Shown: positions 25,063 through 33,020 of the stretch, piece after piece | Layout of the letters: each line of letters starts with the position of its first letter | Position numbering within the stretch: position 1 is the first letter of the stretch | NCBI GenBank assembly: GCA_020444515.1 | Contig: JAHLKX010000010.1 | Coordinates: 94,717-158,716, forward strand | Origin: Bacteroidota bacterium | Lineage (GTDB): Bacteria; Bacteroidota; Bacteroidia; Bacteroidales; JAADJA01 | Reading direction: 5' to 3' | Length of the DNA: 64,000 nt | Translations under genes and position numbers: made by a program | Notes under the pieces: model-generated | Databases searched by the model: none | Told to the model about the DNA's origin: nothing | The model's input: only the letters and a program-made list of their open reading frames with translations

Positions 25063-26367
25063 TTAATCAGTTTTATAGGTTGTCAGTTTGACTTTTAAAC
25101 CTTGATCGACAAGGAATTTTAAAAACCGTTTTTCGAGTTCTTTCGATTTGGTGATGTTTCCAAAACTTAAAATCAGATTATCCTTAAACCCAATAATTCC
25201 ACAATTCACTTTTAGCTTTTTATTGGGAGGCGGAGGTGTCACAATGAAATATTTAATGCATTTATTAATTTCGGCAGGCAAAATTACATTTCCAAGATTT
25301 GTTAATACCCCGCTGTATTGACTGGTTCCCAATGAATAATACTTCACTGAGAGGATGAAACTTTTCAGGAATAGTGGGATACTCCGTACCAGGAGTTTTT
25401 TTTCGCTACCAACATTTCTGGCAATATTTTTATTTACCAGTTTTTCATCTGTTTCCAATTGCATCTGATGAAATACTGTTTTAATAATTTCATCAAAGGA
25501 ATAATGTCCCAATCGCATATCGATTCCGGGCATCACATACAATGAGAAATTTCTCATTGATTTGGATTGATAAATCTTTCGGAGGTCAATGGGCACCTGT
25601 AACCGGATCCACTTATCTTTCCAATAACGACTCTTGATTTTCATATCCTGGTAAACCTCCTGAAGCACGAACAAATAGACAGCAGTAAGATAAACGGTGA
25701 TGTTAACGTCTTTTCCATCTGCCATCGCTTTTATTTCATCTTTTGATATAATTGCATTGAGCACATCAAAACGCGGAATATCATTGAGTGAAAAAGGCAA
25801 ATGAAAAGCTTTGGATTGTTTTAACATGGGGGGGATGTCAACTTTGAAATACCGGCTATAAGAATCTTCAAATTCCTCTTCATGGGCTATTTCATCCGGG
25901 CGATGAAAATAGCATTTTTCAGGGATTTTTATTCCGCCTTCTTTGAGATAAATAATCAGCAGGGATTTTAGAAATTCGAATGCCCCTGAGCCGTCTGTTA
26001 GGATATGCGAAAACTCCACACTTAACCTATTCTTTACAGCGAGAATTCTAAATAAAAACCCGTCTTTTGTGAAATTCCTGCAGGGTGTCCGACAGTCAAA
26101 TTCAACAGGCATTTCAAGATCGGCATATTCGAGATAATACCAGAAAAAACCTTTTTTAAGCCGAACTTGATAATAGGGAAATCTGTCCTTTATTGCATCA
26201 ACTGCCAATAGCAGATTTCGAATGTTTATTCTGTTGTTTAGAACAACCGATATCCTAAAAACAGCCGTAAGCTCATCGGTAATAACTGCCGGAAAAATTT
26301 TAGCAGCATTATCGAGTGGAAGCCAAAAATTTTCTGCTTTTTCCCCAGGAATATTCATACGCTCCAT
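25063..26367 (-). CDS. Condensation/alcohol-acetyltransferase-like protein
   Basis: A 434-residue protein with the CoA-dependent acyltransferase fold of condensation, PapA5 and alcohol-acetyltransferase proteins. The active-site-type motif is SHILTDGSGAFEF (the HxxxDG, about 118-130), and the second half has LRVPIDLRK-like LQVPIDLRKIYQSKSMRNFS. There is no signal peptide. It is transcribed with the DUF6320-like gene 2 bp downstream. It is likely a transferase for a lipid or alcohol acceptor; the substrate is not decidable. The gene is flanked upstream by a spacer before the cold-shock gene on the other strand. Confidence 0.7.
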   Translation of the reverse strand: MERMNIPGEKAENFWLPLDNAAKIFPAVITDELTAVFRISVVLNNRINIRNLLLAVDAIKDRFPYYQVRLKKGFFWYYLEYADLEMPVEFDCRTPCRNFTKDGFLFRILAVKNRLSVEFSHILTDGSGAFEFLKSLLIIYLKEGGIKIPEKCYFHRPDEIAHEEEFEDSYSRYFKVDIPPMLKQSKAFHLPFSLNDIPRFDVLNAIISKDEIKAMADGKDVNITVYLTAVYLFVLQEVYQDMKIKSRYWKDKWIRLQVPIDLRKIYQSKSMRNFSLYVMPGIDMRLGHYSFDEIIKTVFHQMQLETDEKLVNKNIARNVGSEKKLLVRSIPLFLKSFILSVKYYSLGTSQYSGVLTNLGNVILPAEINKCIKYFIVTPPPPNKKLKVNCGIIGFKDNLILSFGNITKSKELEKRFLKFLVDQGLKVKLTTYKTD

Positions 26368-26557
26368 ATTACCTACTTCGGCTTATTACCGAAATTTTAA
26401 CCAACCGCACTCGTTCAACGTTTTATGAATATACTTTATAAATTGACAATATATTCAATCAACGGCGAATTACTTTTTATGCCTAGAAAGATAGTAAAAA
26501 AAGTTGATTTTCAGACAATTAATTTTAAAATATGACGGAAGCCTCATTTATTTTGTG

Positions 26558-26565
26558 TATATTTG
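26558..26565 (+). promoter_or_regulatory. Bacteroidota -7 element of the cold-shock gene
   Basis: TATATTTG matches TAnnTTTG exactly, 24 bp before the ATG at 26589. A TTTTG lies just upstream. Confidence 0.6.
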
Positions 26566-26588
26566 CAACAAATATTAATAACAATACA

Positions 26589-26780
26589 ATGTATAAAGGA
26601 ACAGTAAAATTTTTCAATGAATCCAAAGGATTCGGATTTATTAAAGATGCCAACTCACCAAAAGAGTATTTCGTTCATTCAAACGGATTAAAAGAAAGTA
26701 TCAGAGAGAATGATGAAGTAACTTTTGATTTGGAAGAAGGAAAAAAAGGATTAAATGCGGTAAATGTTAAACTGGCATAG
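26589..26780 (+). CDS. cspA: Cold-shock domain protein
   Basis: A 63-residue single cold-shock domain RNA-binding protein. RNP1-like SKGFGFIKD and RNP2-like EYFVHSNGL are visible, and it begins MYKGTVKFFNESKGFGFI. The start at 26589 is chosen because it gives the standard CspA N-terminus. The longer frame from 26532 runs through the -7 element. It is a cytoplasmic RNA chaperone. It stands alone and is followed by a strong terminator shared with the converging GT4 gene. Confidence 0.92.
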   Translation: MYKGTVKFFNESKGFGFIKDANSPKEYFVHSNGLKESIRENDEVTFDLEEGKKGLNAVNVKLA

Positions 26781-26810
26781 TTTAAAATATATAAACATTT
26801 AAAATTTTGG

Positions 26811-26838
26811 GTCCCGCTGTTAGCGGGACTTTTTTTTT
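26811..26838. terminator. Bidirectional terminator between cspA and the GT4 gene
   Basis: Stem GTCCCGCT (26811-26818) / AGCGGGAC (26822-26829) with a 3-nt loop and nine T. It follows cspA by about 30 bp and lies 10 bp before the GT4 stop on the opposite strand. Confidence 0.8.
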
Positions 26839-26847
26839 GACATGCCA

Positions 26848-29082
26848 TTAATCTGATTTATGGAACTCTTCGTACGCTTGCAACACCGTTAAATGAGATA
26901 TTAAATAAGCCAGTGAACTTTCAGCACCCTGGTTGCGGTTTACGCCATAACTTTCGAACCCATCGCAACATCCTTTGGTCTCAAAATCATACAAACTCAT
27001 TCTCAAATCGTTTTCACCCAGAAACCATAAAAAAGATGTGTATAGTTTGTTGAGGTATTCTTTATCCTTTGTAATATGAAAAGCCTGGTGGTACATTAAA
27101 ACCATTGACATAGCATCGATGGGCTGTTGGGCAAATATTGAGCGTTCGCCCTCTTTTTTGTACCACTTTTCATTTCCAATAATCGATAAGCAGTTATCTC
27201 TAAGGGTATGACTTGTCAGAAAATTCAGGGATGCAAGTGCTGTTTTTGTTATTTTACCATCGTTCAGTATTTCCGCCGAGTGTAAAAGTGCAAGCGGTAA
27301 AATGCCATTATCATAAGCCAGCAAGGATTCAAACCATTTCCAATCGGAGGATTCATTTTCTTCGTAATGTTTGATTAATATATTGGCCAGGTTCCTTAAC
27401 CTTTCTGTCATCGTGTCGTCCGATGGATTACTTTTAAGGTAATAACATATTCCAATCATGGTATTGGCAATACCCCTGATAGACTTTATTTTTTCAAAAT
27501 TGGGTGATGCATTAAAAAACATCAACTTTCCTGTTTGATAGTAGGCATCATTGGGGGCATTGCCTAATAAATATCCCAAAGCCCATATCGTCCGGCCAAA
27601 CGAATCTTCAGAACCAACTTCATCCAGGTAATTTCTGCTAAAGCTCAGGAAATTCCTGAAAGTGCCATTCATATTTTGCATATAGTGGATATAGCTCAGG
27701 TAAATGGGAGATAATTCAAGGGCCCGCTCATCTTTCATTTGCCTGTAAGCCATTAACACCATCAGCAGGGCTCTGGCATTGTCATCCAGGCAATATCCTT
27801 CCTTTAAGTTCGGAATGCCAAATTTTGCATGTTGGATGATGCCGGTATCATCTGTCATACGATTAATATGGATCAATGAAAATGGAGGGAGAACAAGTAA
27901 ATCAATTACCGTTTCTTTTTTTTCAATCGGACTTTGCTCTTCTTTCAGAATTGTTGAAGCAAGCTTAACATATCTTTCACCTGTTTTTGGCCAGGTAATC
28001 TTTTTTCCATAATCATGCGCTTTTCTTTTAAGCTCTTTTAATTGTTCAGGATGATCAATGAGTTCATTTATGATGGACGAAAGGCCTTCGTGATCATTAA
28101 AGTTAAAAAACCGGCCTCTTCCTTCGGCCAGTAATTCTGTAGCATGCCAGTAAGGTGTTGAAATGGCAGCGCAACCAACGCCCACAGCATATGAAAGCGT
28201 TCCACTCGTAATTTGGGCTTCATTCAGATAAGGGGTTATATAAATATCAGAAGCATACAAGTATTTGAACAAATCCTGAACTCCAATAAATTCATTGAGA
28301 AAGATAACATGCTTTTCGAGTTGAAGCGATTTAACCAACCGCAATAAAAATATGCGATATTCTTCGCCCGAATGTCGCAATATGCTTGGGTGAGTTTTGC
28401 CAAGGACAATATAAATTATATTCGGGTGTTTTTCAACAACTTTAGGCAATGCCTTTATAACCGTTTCTATTCCTTTGTTTCGTCCAAGGAATCCAAATGT
28501 CAATAACACCTTCTTACTTTCAAGCTTAAAATCCGTTTTTGAATTTTCAGGGCTGTAATGAATGTCAGGAACACCATGTTCAATGAGAACAATTTTTTCT
28601 TTGGGCACATCGTAAATACTCACCAGGAATTTAATGGCTTTATGGCTCATCACCACAATTTTATGTGCCATTTTGCAAATTTCCTGTAAAATAGCCTTTT
28701 CATTATATGAAGGGGCTTTGAGAATGGTATGCAGCGTAACCATGAGTGGAATGTCCAACCGATGTAATAAGGGAAGAATATACACCCCGCTTTGACCGCC
28801 AAAAATACCGAATTCATGTTCAAGAATGCAAAGATCAGCTCCACTCAGATTAATGAATTTAGCAGCCTTAATATAATCTTCCTGATGGTCCTGTCTGATG
28901 GTTAATTTTACTTGCGGAGGATATTCATATTCGATGTTGTTATCACTTAAAGCAATAACAAATCCTTCATGACCAGATTCTTTACTTTCCTCGCTAACCA
29001 GCATGGCGTCGTAAAGGTTATTTGTAAAAGTACCGATGCCACATTGTCGGGGTGGGAAAGTTGCTATAAAAGCAATTTTCAT
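26848..29082 (-). CDS. GT4 glycosyltransferase fused to an all-helical glycosidase-like domain
   Basis: A 744-residue cytoplasmic protein. The N-terminal GT4 domain (about 1-385) starts MKIAFIATFPPRQCGIGTFT (nucleotide-binding end of GT-B folds) and carries FLGRNKGIETVIKALPKV and the C-terminal donor-binding region SDIYITPYLNEAQITSGTLS. The C-terminal part (about 395-744) is an alpha/alpha toroid-like region (FRNFLSFSRNYLDEVGSEDS, GRTIWALGYLLG, RNQGAESSLAYLISHL) resembling glycoside-processing barrels. Such fusions often travel with GH130 genes; one is present at 7916. It lies downstream of the cupin and a 42-residue gene in one direction, so site F could also drive it. The sugar is unknown. 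Confidence 0.82.
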   Translation of the reverse strand: MKIAFIATFPPRQCGIGTFTNNLYDAMLVSEESKESGHEGFVIALSDNNIEYEYPPQVKLTIRQDHQEDYIKAAKFINLSGADLCILEHEFGIFGGQSGVYILPLLHRLDIPLMVTLHTILKAPSYNEKAILQEICKMAHKIVVMSHKAIKFLVSIYDVPKEKIVLIEHGVPDIHYSPENSKTDFKLESKKVLLTFGFLGRNKGIETVIKALPKVVEKHPNIIYIVLGKTHPSILRHSGEEYRIFLLRLVKSLQLEKHVIFLNEFIGVQDLFKYLYASDIYITPYLNEAQITSGTLSYAVGVGCAAISTPYWHATELLAEGRGRFFNFNDHEGLSSIINELIDHPEQLKELKRKAHDYGKKITWPKTGERYVKLASTILKEEQSPIEKKETVIDLLVLPPFSLIHINRMTDDTGIIQHAKFGIPNLKEGYCLDDNARALLMVLMAYRQMKDERALELSPIYLSYIHYMQNMNGTFRNFLSFSRNYLDEVGSEDSFGRTIWALGYLLGNAPNDAYYQTGKLMFFNASPNFEKIKSIRGIANTMIGICYYLKSNPSDDTMTERLRNLANILIKHYEENESSDWKWFESLLAYDNGILPLALLHSAEILNDGKITKTALASLNFLTSHTLRDNCLSIIGNEKWYKKEGERSIFAQQPIDAMSMVLMYHQAFHITKDKEYLNKLYTSFLWFLGENDLRMSLYDFETKGCCDGFESYGVNRNQGAESSLAYLISHLTVLQAYEEFHKSD

Positions 29083-29171
29083 TTTATCTGTTTTTAGTTT
29101 AGGTTTACAATTCTTCTTTGGGCGGATAATTCCGCTGTGAAATAGATCATTCCGAAAATTCGAAGTGGATG

Positions 29172-29300
29172 CTAAAAGTCTATCTGCTTATTTATGTTGT
29201 TCTTATCTGCCCGTTTGGCTGCTTTTGCAGCTCTTTTTTCCTTCAGGGTTTTAACCGGTGCCTTCTTGATGCTCTTTTTGCTTTCTTTTTCTTTTGACAT
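29172..29300 (-). CDS. 42-residue Lys/Ala-rich protein
   Basis: A 42-residue, strongly basic protein beginning MSKEKESKKSIKKAPVKTLK and continuing as an Ala/Lys/Arg helix. Small Lys-rich frames of this type occur in many Bacteroidota, and their role is unknown. It lies 30 bp downstream of the cupin gene and 89 bp upstream of the GT4 gene, all on the minus strand, so it fits one transcript. No motif beyond composition is visible. Confidence 0.6.
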   Translation of the reverse strand: MSKEKESKKSIKKAPVKTLKEKRAAKAAKRADKNNINKQIDF

Positions 29301-29330
29301 GATTGTTAGTTCTTATGGTAAGTTATTATT

Positions 29331-29687
29331 TTATATCAGCAGTGATGTTTGATCAAAGCCACTTTTAATAATCGTTGAAATCATTTTAAAACGCTCAGTG
29401 GCTTTAACTGCATGCGAAATATGGGCAGGAATAATAATCCCTTCACCTGTTTTCAACAAATTCAATTTATTATCAATCACAACCTCCGCTTCTCCATCAA
29501 TAATTTGAATAAAAGTATCGTAAGGTGAAATTTTCTCTGCCAGTATTTCCCCGGTATCAATAGCGATTACACTCACATTGCCGGTGGTTTTCCGGATGAT
29601 GGTTTTGGTTACTACAGAATTAGGAACATATTCGATGATTTCAATCAGGATGTGTGTTTTGGATTTTTCAACTTCAATTGTGGTCAT
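29331..29687 (-). CDS. Small cupin-domain protein
   Basis: A 118-residue single cupin beta-barrel with no signal peptide. It shows the cupin strand order: SPYDTFIQIIDGEAEVVIDN and GEGIIIPAHISHAVKATERF. A His pair typical of metal-binding cupins is only partly present (one clear His in HISHAV and another nearby), so metal binding is uncertain. It is the first gene behind site F and is followed by a 42-residue gene and the GT4 gene. Function unknown; cupins of this size often act in sugar or ligand sensing. Confidence 0.75.
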   Translation of the reverse strand: MTTIEVEKSKTHILIEIIEYVPNSVVTKTIIRKTTGNVSVIAIDTGEILAEKISPYDTFIQIIDGEAEVVIDNKLNLLKTGEGIIIPAHISHAVKATERFKMISTIIKSGFDQTSLLI

Positions 29688-29711
29688 GATTTTACCTTTA
29701 TTCGTTTTTGA

Positions 29712-29778
29712 TAAAGGTACTGCCTGAGATGAATAGGGTTGTTACACAATTTAAAGTATTAGTTACATAATTCACACA
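29712..29778 (-). promoter_or_regulatory. AraC-type operator/promoter, site F
   Basis: On the minus strand TGTGTGAATTATGTAAC begins at 29778. Its ATGTAAC (29768-29762) recurs as GTGTAAC (29747-29741), offset 21 bp, then TACCTTTA with TTTA at 29715-29712, offset 32 bp. The TGA stop of the AraC gene (29774-29772) lies within the first box. It drives the cupin gene at 29687. Confidence 0.78.
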
Positions 29779-30332
29779 TCCTCAAGTGTACTTCGCCTTT
29801 TGTTTTTAAGCATTTTAAAGTGCGTGGGTGTAAGTCCTGTAATCTTTTTAAATTGATTGGATAAATGGGCCACACTGCTATAGTGCATCCTGTATGATAT
29901 TTCGGTAAGACTCAGCTCGTCGTAAACGATCATTTCCTTTACTTTTTCAATTTTATGGGCGAGATAAAATTTTTCAATGGTAATGCCTTTCACCTCAGAG
30001 AAAAGATTGGCCAGATATGTATAATCGTAATTGAGCTTTTCACCTAAGTAATCTGAAAGGTTAACCTTGATTTGTTCTTCTGAATAGTGGACCAATTCTA
30101 TGATAGCGCTTTTTATTTTCTCAACCAAAATACTTTTTTTATTATCCATCAGTTCCAATCCCGATTTTTTTAACGCGATATCCAGTCGCTCGATTTGTTC
30201 AGTTGTTATATTTTCTATTAGATTGGCTTCCCCAATTTTTACATAAGTATAATGCAGGCCAAGTTTTTCCAGCTCTGATGTCACTACCATCTGGCAGCGG
30301 ATGCAAACCATATTTTTGATGTATAATTTCAA
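29772..30332 (-). CDS. AraC-family regulator with N-terminal HMA-like CxxC region
   Basis: A 186-residue transcription factor. Residues 1-65 resemble a ferredoxin-like HMA fold: MKLYIKNMVCIRCQMVV with Cys10 and Cys13 in the CxxC loop, and EKLGL, suggesting metal or redox sensing. The C-terminal AraC domain (about 90-180) has two helix-turn-helices, the second with SSVAHLSNQFKKITGLTPTH, and ends FKMLKNKRR. The stop codon is embedded in the site-F operator. It is the only AraC-type regulator in the window and is the natural candidate to bind the seven 21-bp direct-repeat sites in the island. No recognised site precedes the gene itself, so autoregulation is not shown. Confidence 0.85.
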   Translation of the reverse strand: MKLYIKNMVCIRCQMVVTSELEKLGLHYTYVKIGEANLIENITTEQIERLDIALKKSGLELMDNKKSILVEKIKSAIIELVHYSEEQIKVNLSDYLGEKLNYDYTYLANLFSEVKGITIEKFYLAHKIEKVKEMIVYDELSLTEISYRMHYSSVAHLSNQFKKITGLTPTHFKMLKNKRRSTLEDV

Positions 30333-30741
30333 TTAAAACTTACCGTGTTATAGATATTATTGTTAGTAAAAATACATAAAATAAAAAAAATATGATCCGT
30401 CGAGAATAAAGGCAATGACTGTATGGAATTTTCAGGAGTTGGAATATATTTTGGAGATGCGCCATATGCGTATTTTCGATTCAACATTTAGATTCTAATA
30501 GGAACAATAATTCCAAACAAGAATCAGTTGGAATTTGCTTTCCAATCATTTCAAAAAGAGTGGCGAAATTTACTTTATTCCACAATATCATAAGTTAAAG
30601 CATTAAAGACCTGGTTCAAGGGAGTGAATGAGGAATCCAATTATTCCTTGCAAAAATTAGTTTTACCATTCAAAATACATTTTCAGGAAGACCACATTGA
30701 GATGGTCTGGTTAAGCTCGGTTGTGTTTTTATTTTGGCTGA
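30333..30741. other. Gene-free region before the orphan T9SS tail
   Basis: No gene is recognised. The region is AT-rich and stops occur in all frames. It may contain decayed sequence of the protein whose C-terminal domain survives at 30742-30975. Confidence 0.4.
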
Positions 30742-30975
30742 GGGGGAAAAACGCTTAAAATATATCCAAACCCAACCACCGGTCTTGTAAACATTACTGG
30801 CACCAACAATGCAACAGTCACTGTTTTCAATACTACTGGTGCTATTGTTGCCGAATACAACAATTTTAATTCAGGTCAAATTGATTTGACAAATTTGAAT
30901 GAGGGCATCTATTTCCTCAGTATTGTCATTGATAATAAAACAACCCTGAATAAAAAGATCAGCGTGCTGAAATAA
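30742..30975 (+). pseudogene. Orphan T9SS type A C-terminal sorting domain
   Basis: An open frame of 77 codons with no ATG reads as a type IX secretion C-terminal domain: KIYPNPTTGLVNITG, then VTVFNTTGAIV, QIDLTNLNEGIYFLSI and the basic end KKISVLK. These are the expected motifs A, B and D. The stop at 30739-30741 closes the frame just upstream. It is the tail of a secreted cargo gene whose body is missing. A terminator follows directly. Confidence 0.65.
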
Positions 30976-30997
30976 ATCAGGGGAATCGCAATAGTTT

Positions 30998-31029
30998 AAA
31001 CGGTAGCTCAAATGGGCAACCGTTTTTTT
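30998..31029. terminator. Terminator between the orphan tail and coaE
   Basis: Stem AAACGGT (30998-31004) / ACCGTTT (31019-31025) with T run to 31029. It sits between the orphan T9SS tail and the converging coaE stop (31028) and may act in both directions. Confidence 0.55.
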
Positions 31030-31612
31030 ATTTCCGGGAAAGTGTGCGGTGAATTTCCAGTACTTGAGGTATTACCAGTCGATTACCATCGTTGTGGATA
31101 ACAAAATCGGCCCGTTTGATTTTCTCCTCCTGTGGCCATTGGTTTTTCATCCTGCTCAGAACATCCGATTCCGAAACCCCATCCCGCAGCATCACCCGCT
31201 GAATCGCCATTTCAACAGGACAGGCCACCACGATGATCTTATCAAAATCCCTGTAAAAACCACTTTCAAATAAAATAGCCGCCTCCTGAACAACATAGGC
31301 ATGTTGTTTATTTTCTTCCATCCACTGATACAAATCCTTTCTTACCAGGGGATGAATGATCCCATTGAGGAATTCTAAAGCAGCTTTATTTTTGAATACA
31401 ATGGAAGCAAGTTTTTTTCGATCGATTGTTCTGTCTGTGGTCAGAATATCTTCGCCAAACGTATCTACTAATTGGTCGACCACCTCCTTCTGAAAAAGAA
31501 ATTTTTTGGCTTCCTGGTCTGCATGATAAACCGGAACGCCGAGCACTGAAAAAATTTCGGCTACAGTACTTTTACCACTTCCTAAATTGCCGGTTAATGC
31601 GATCTTAATCAT
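31028..31612 (-). CDS. coaE: Dephospho-CoA kinase
   Basis: A 194-residue P-loop kinase that phosphorylates dephospho-CoA in the last step of CoA synthesis. Walker A is GNLGSGKST (about 8-16); VYHADQEAKKFL and FGEDILTTDRTIDRKKLASI follow the family pattern, as does HPLVRKDL. It overlaps the preceding ybbR-like gene by 8 bp at its start, indicating coupling, and closes the DUF1573-yajC-ybbR-coaE operon. Confidence 0.93.
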   Translation of the reverse strand: MIKIALTGNLGSGKSTVAEIFSVLGVPVYHADQEAKKFLFQKEVVDQLVDTFGEDILTTDRTIDRKKLASIVFKNKAALEFLNGIIHPLVRKDLYQWMEENKQHAYVVQEAAILFESGFYRDFDKIIVVACPVEMAIQRVMLRDGVSESDVLSRMKNQWPQEEKIKRADFVIHNDGNRLVIPQVLEIHRTLSRK

Positions 31613-32606
31613 TGCTTAATACCAAATATTCAACTTGTTCAGGTTCTATTTTTGTAATCTCGGTAAATGAAGGCCTGGCCACAATTTTCACCGGAACCTG
31701 ACTGATGCTTTGATCCTGGGGGATACTGACGATGGCCCGGAACATCCCTGCATCAATGCGGTTGTAATTTTTCAATGCTACCAGGTAGGTAACTTTTACC
31801 CTTTCCGGAAAGGTTTTTACTCGTACATCGTTTTGTTCAGTTTCCACTTCCAATTCTATGGTCGCTTCCGTAAATTTCTCGGCATTGATGGTGAGTTCAA
31901 CTTGCTGTGGAACCATTTTCAACTGTCCGTTCAATTCAGGAGATCGGATGTCTGCCATAACTTTCATCGGTCCGGAAATGTTTTTTACTGCTTTATCTTC
32001 CGTTTCAACAAAGCGAATCTGATCCAACATCTGTCGGGCACCAACGACCAAAACGGAATCCGGATTTGCCCGAACACTATCGGAAAGCCGGTACAGTCCC
32101 TGGAATGAGAGTGTAAGATTCGGAATAACCGGGACTTTCTTTCCAACTAAAGGTTCAAAGCGAAAATAGAGGTTTTCAGGACTGATGGAAACCAATTCTT
32201 CAGAAAACTTATTCTTCGCCAGCAATTCCTTTGATAATCTGGATGTACTGAATGTTGCTGTGAAATATCCTGCTTTTTCTTCGAGGTTCAAATTGCTGAG
32301 ATCAATATCAATGGGTTTCCGCCGCGACAGATATTTAAGGGTGATCATTTCAAAACCACCGGACGCCACCCTGAAAGTCAGGGTACTGTCAGGATGATTC
32401 ACCATCATCATATCTTCCGGCATGTTTGTATACCGGATGGGATACTCCAGGGTTGACACTGATTCTTTGGAGAGTGCAATCAAGAACCACAAAAAAATTG
32501 AAATGCCCAGGCAAACCAGGAAAACGTATAATTTAAAGCGAAACCGATCATCCTGCGGTGTGATCACTTTGCGGAGTTTTCCGATGACGGAAGTTTCAGA
32601 TTTCAT
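31605..32606 (-). CDS. ybbR: YbbR-like domain protein
   Basis: A 333-residue membrane-anchored protein. An N-terminal cytoplasmic stretch and a transmembrane helix (VFLVCLGISIFLWFLIAL, about 28-45) precede several YbbR-type beta modules (about 50-330) with EYPIRYTNMPEDM and PVKIVARPSFTEITKIEPEQ. YbbR domains are beta folds of uncertain biochemical role that are genetically linked to c-di-AMP synthesis in other bacteria. Here it lies between yajC and coaE. It overlaps coaE by 8 bp. Confidence 0.8.
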   Translation of the reverse strand: MKSETSVIGKLRKVITPQDDRFRFKLYVFLVCLGISIFLWFLIALSKESVSTLEYPIRYTNMPEDMMMVNHPDSTLTFRVASGGFEMITLKYLSRRKPIDIDLSNLNLEEKAGYFTATFSTSRLSKELLAKNKFSEELVSISPENLYFRFEPLVGKKVPVIPNLTLSFQGLYRLSDSVRANPDSVLVVGARQMLDQIRFVETEDKAVKNISGPMKVMADIRSPELNGQLKMVPQQVELTINAEKFTEATIELEVETEQNDVRVKTFPERVKVTYLVALKNYNRIDAGMFRAIVSIPQDQSISQVPVKIVARPSFTEITKIEPEQVEYLVLSND

Positions 32607-32655
32607 AGCAGTTTTGATGCCTGATGCGCGATCCTTCTATAGCCAGGGATCAAAG

Positions 32656-32985
32656 CTATTTTCTTTCACCAAGTTGTGAACTACCATCCATGGCAACAGC
32701 AGATTTCTCTACCTTAAGGCGATTTTGCCCTTCTACTTCGATGGTAAAGGTTGTTTCCTGTACTTCAATGATTTTGCCGTGAATACCACCAATGGTTACT
32801 ATTTTGTCTCCTTTTTTCAAGGCTTCACGAAATTTACGTTGATCTTTGCTTTTTTTCATCTGTGGACGAATAAAAAACAAGTAAAACACCAAAACGATAA
32901 GAATCAGCGGCAAGAAACTCATCAGTCCGCCCCCCTCCTGACCTTCAGCGGGAGGCATAAAAAGTAAAATTTGAGGTAAATTCAT
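32656..32985 (-). CDS. yajC: Preprotein translocase subunit YajC
   Basis: A 109-residue protein with one N-terminal membrane helix (LMSFLPLILIVLVFYLFFI, about 21-39), then RPQMKKSKDQRKFREALKKG and VTIGGIHGKIIEVQETTF, the YajC signature region. It associates with SecDF at the Sec translocase. It lies 35 bp downstream of the DUF1573 lipoprotein and 49 bp upstream of the ybbR-like gene. Confidence 0.93.
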   Translation of the reverse strand: MNLPQILLFMPPAEGQEGGGLMSFLPLILIVLVFYLFFIRPQMKKSKDQRKFREALKKGDKIVTIGGIHGKIIEVQETTFTIEVEGQNRLKVEKSAVAMDGSSQLGERK

Positions 32986-33020
32986 ATTAATTTATTCAAT
33001 GTTGTTTATTGTTTTTTCCA

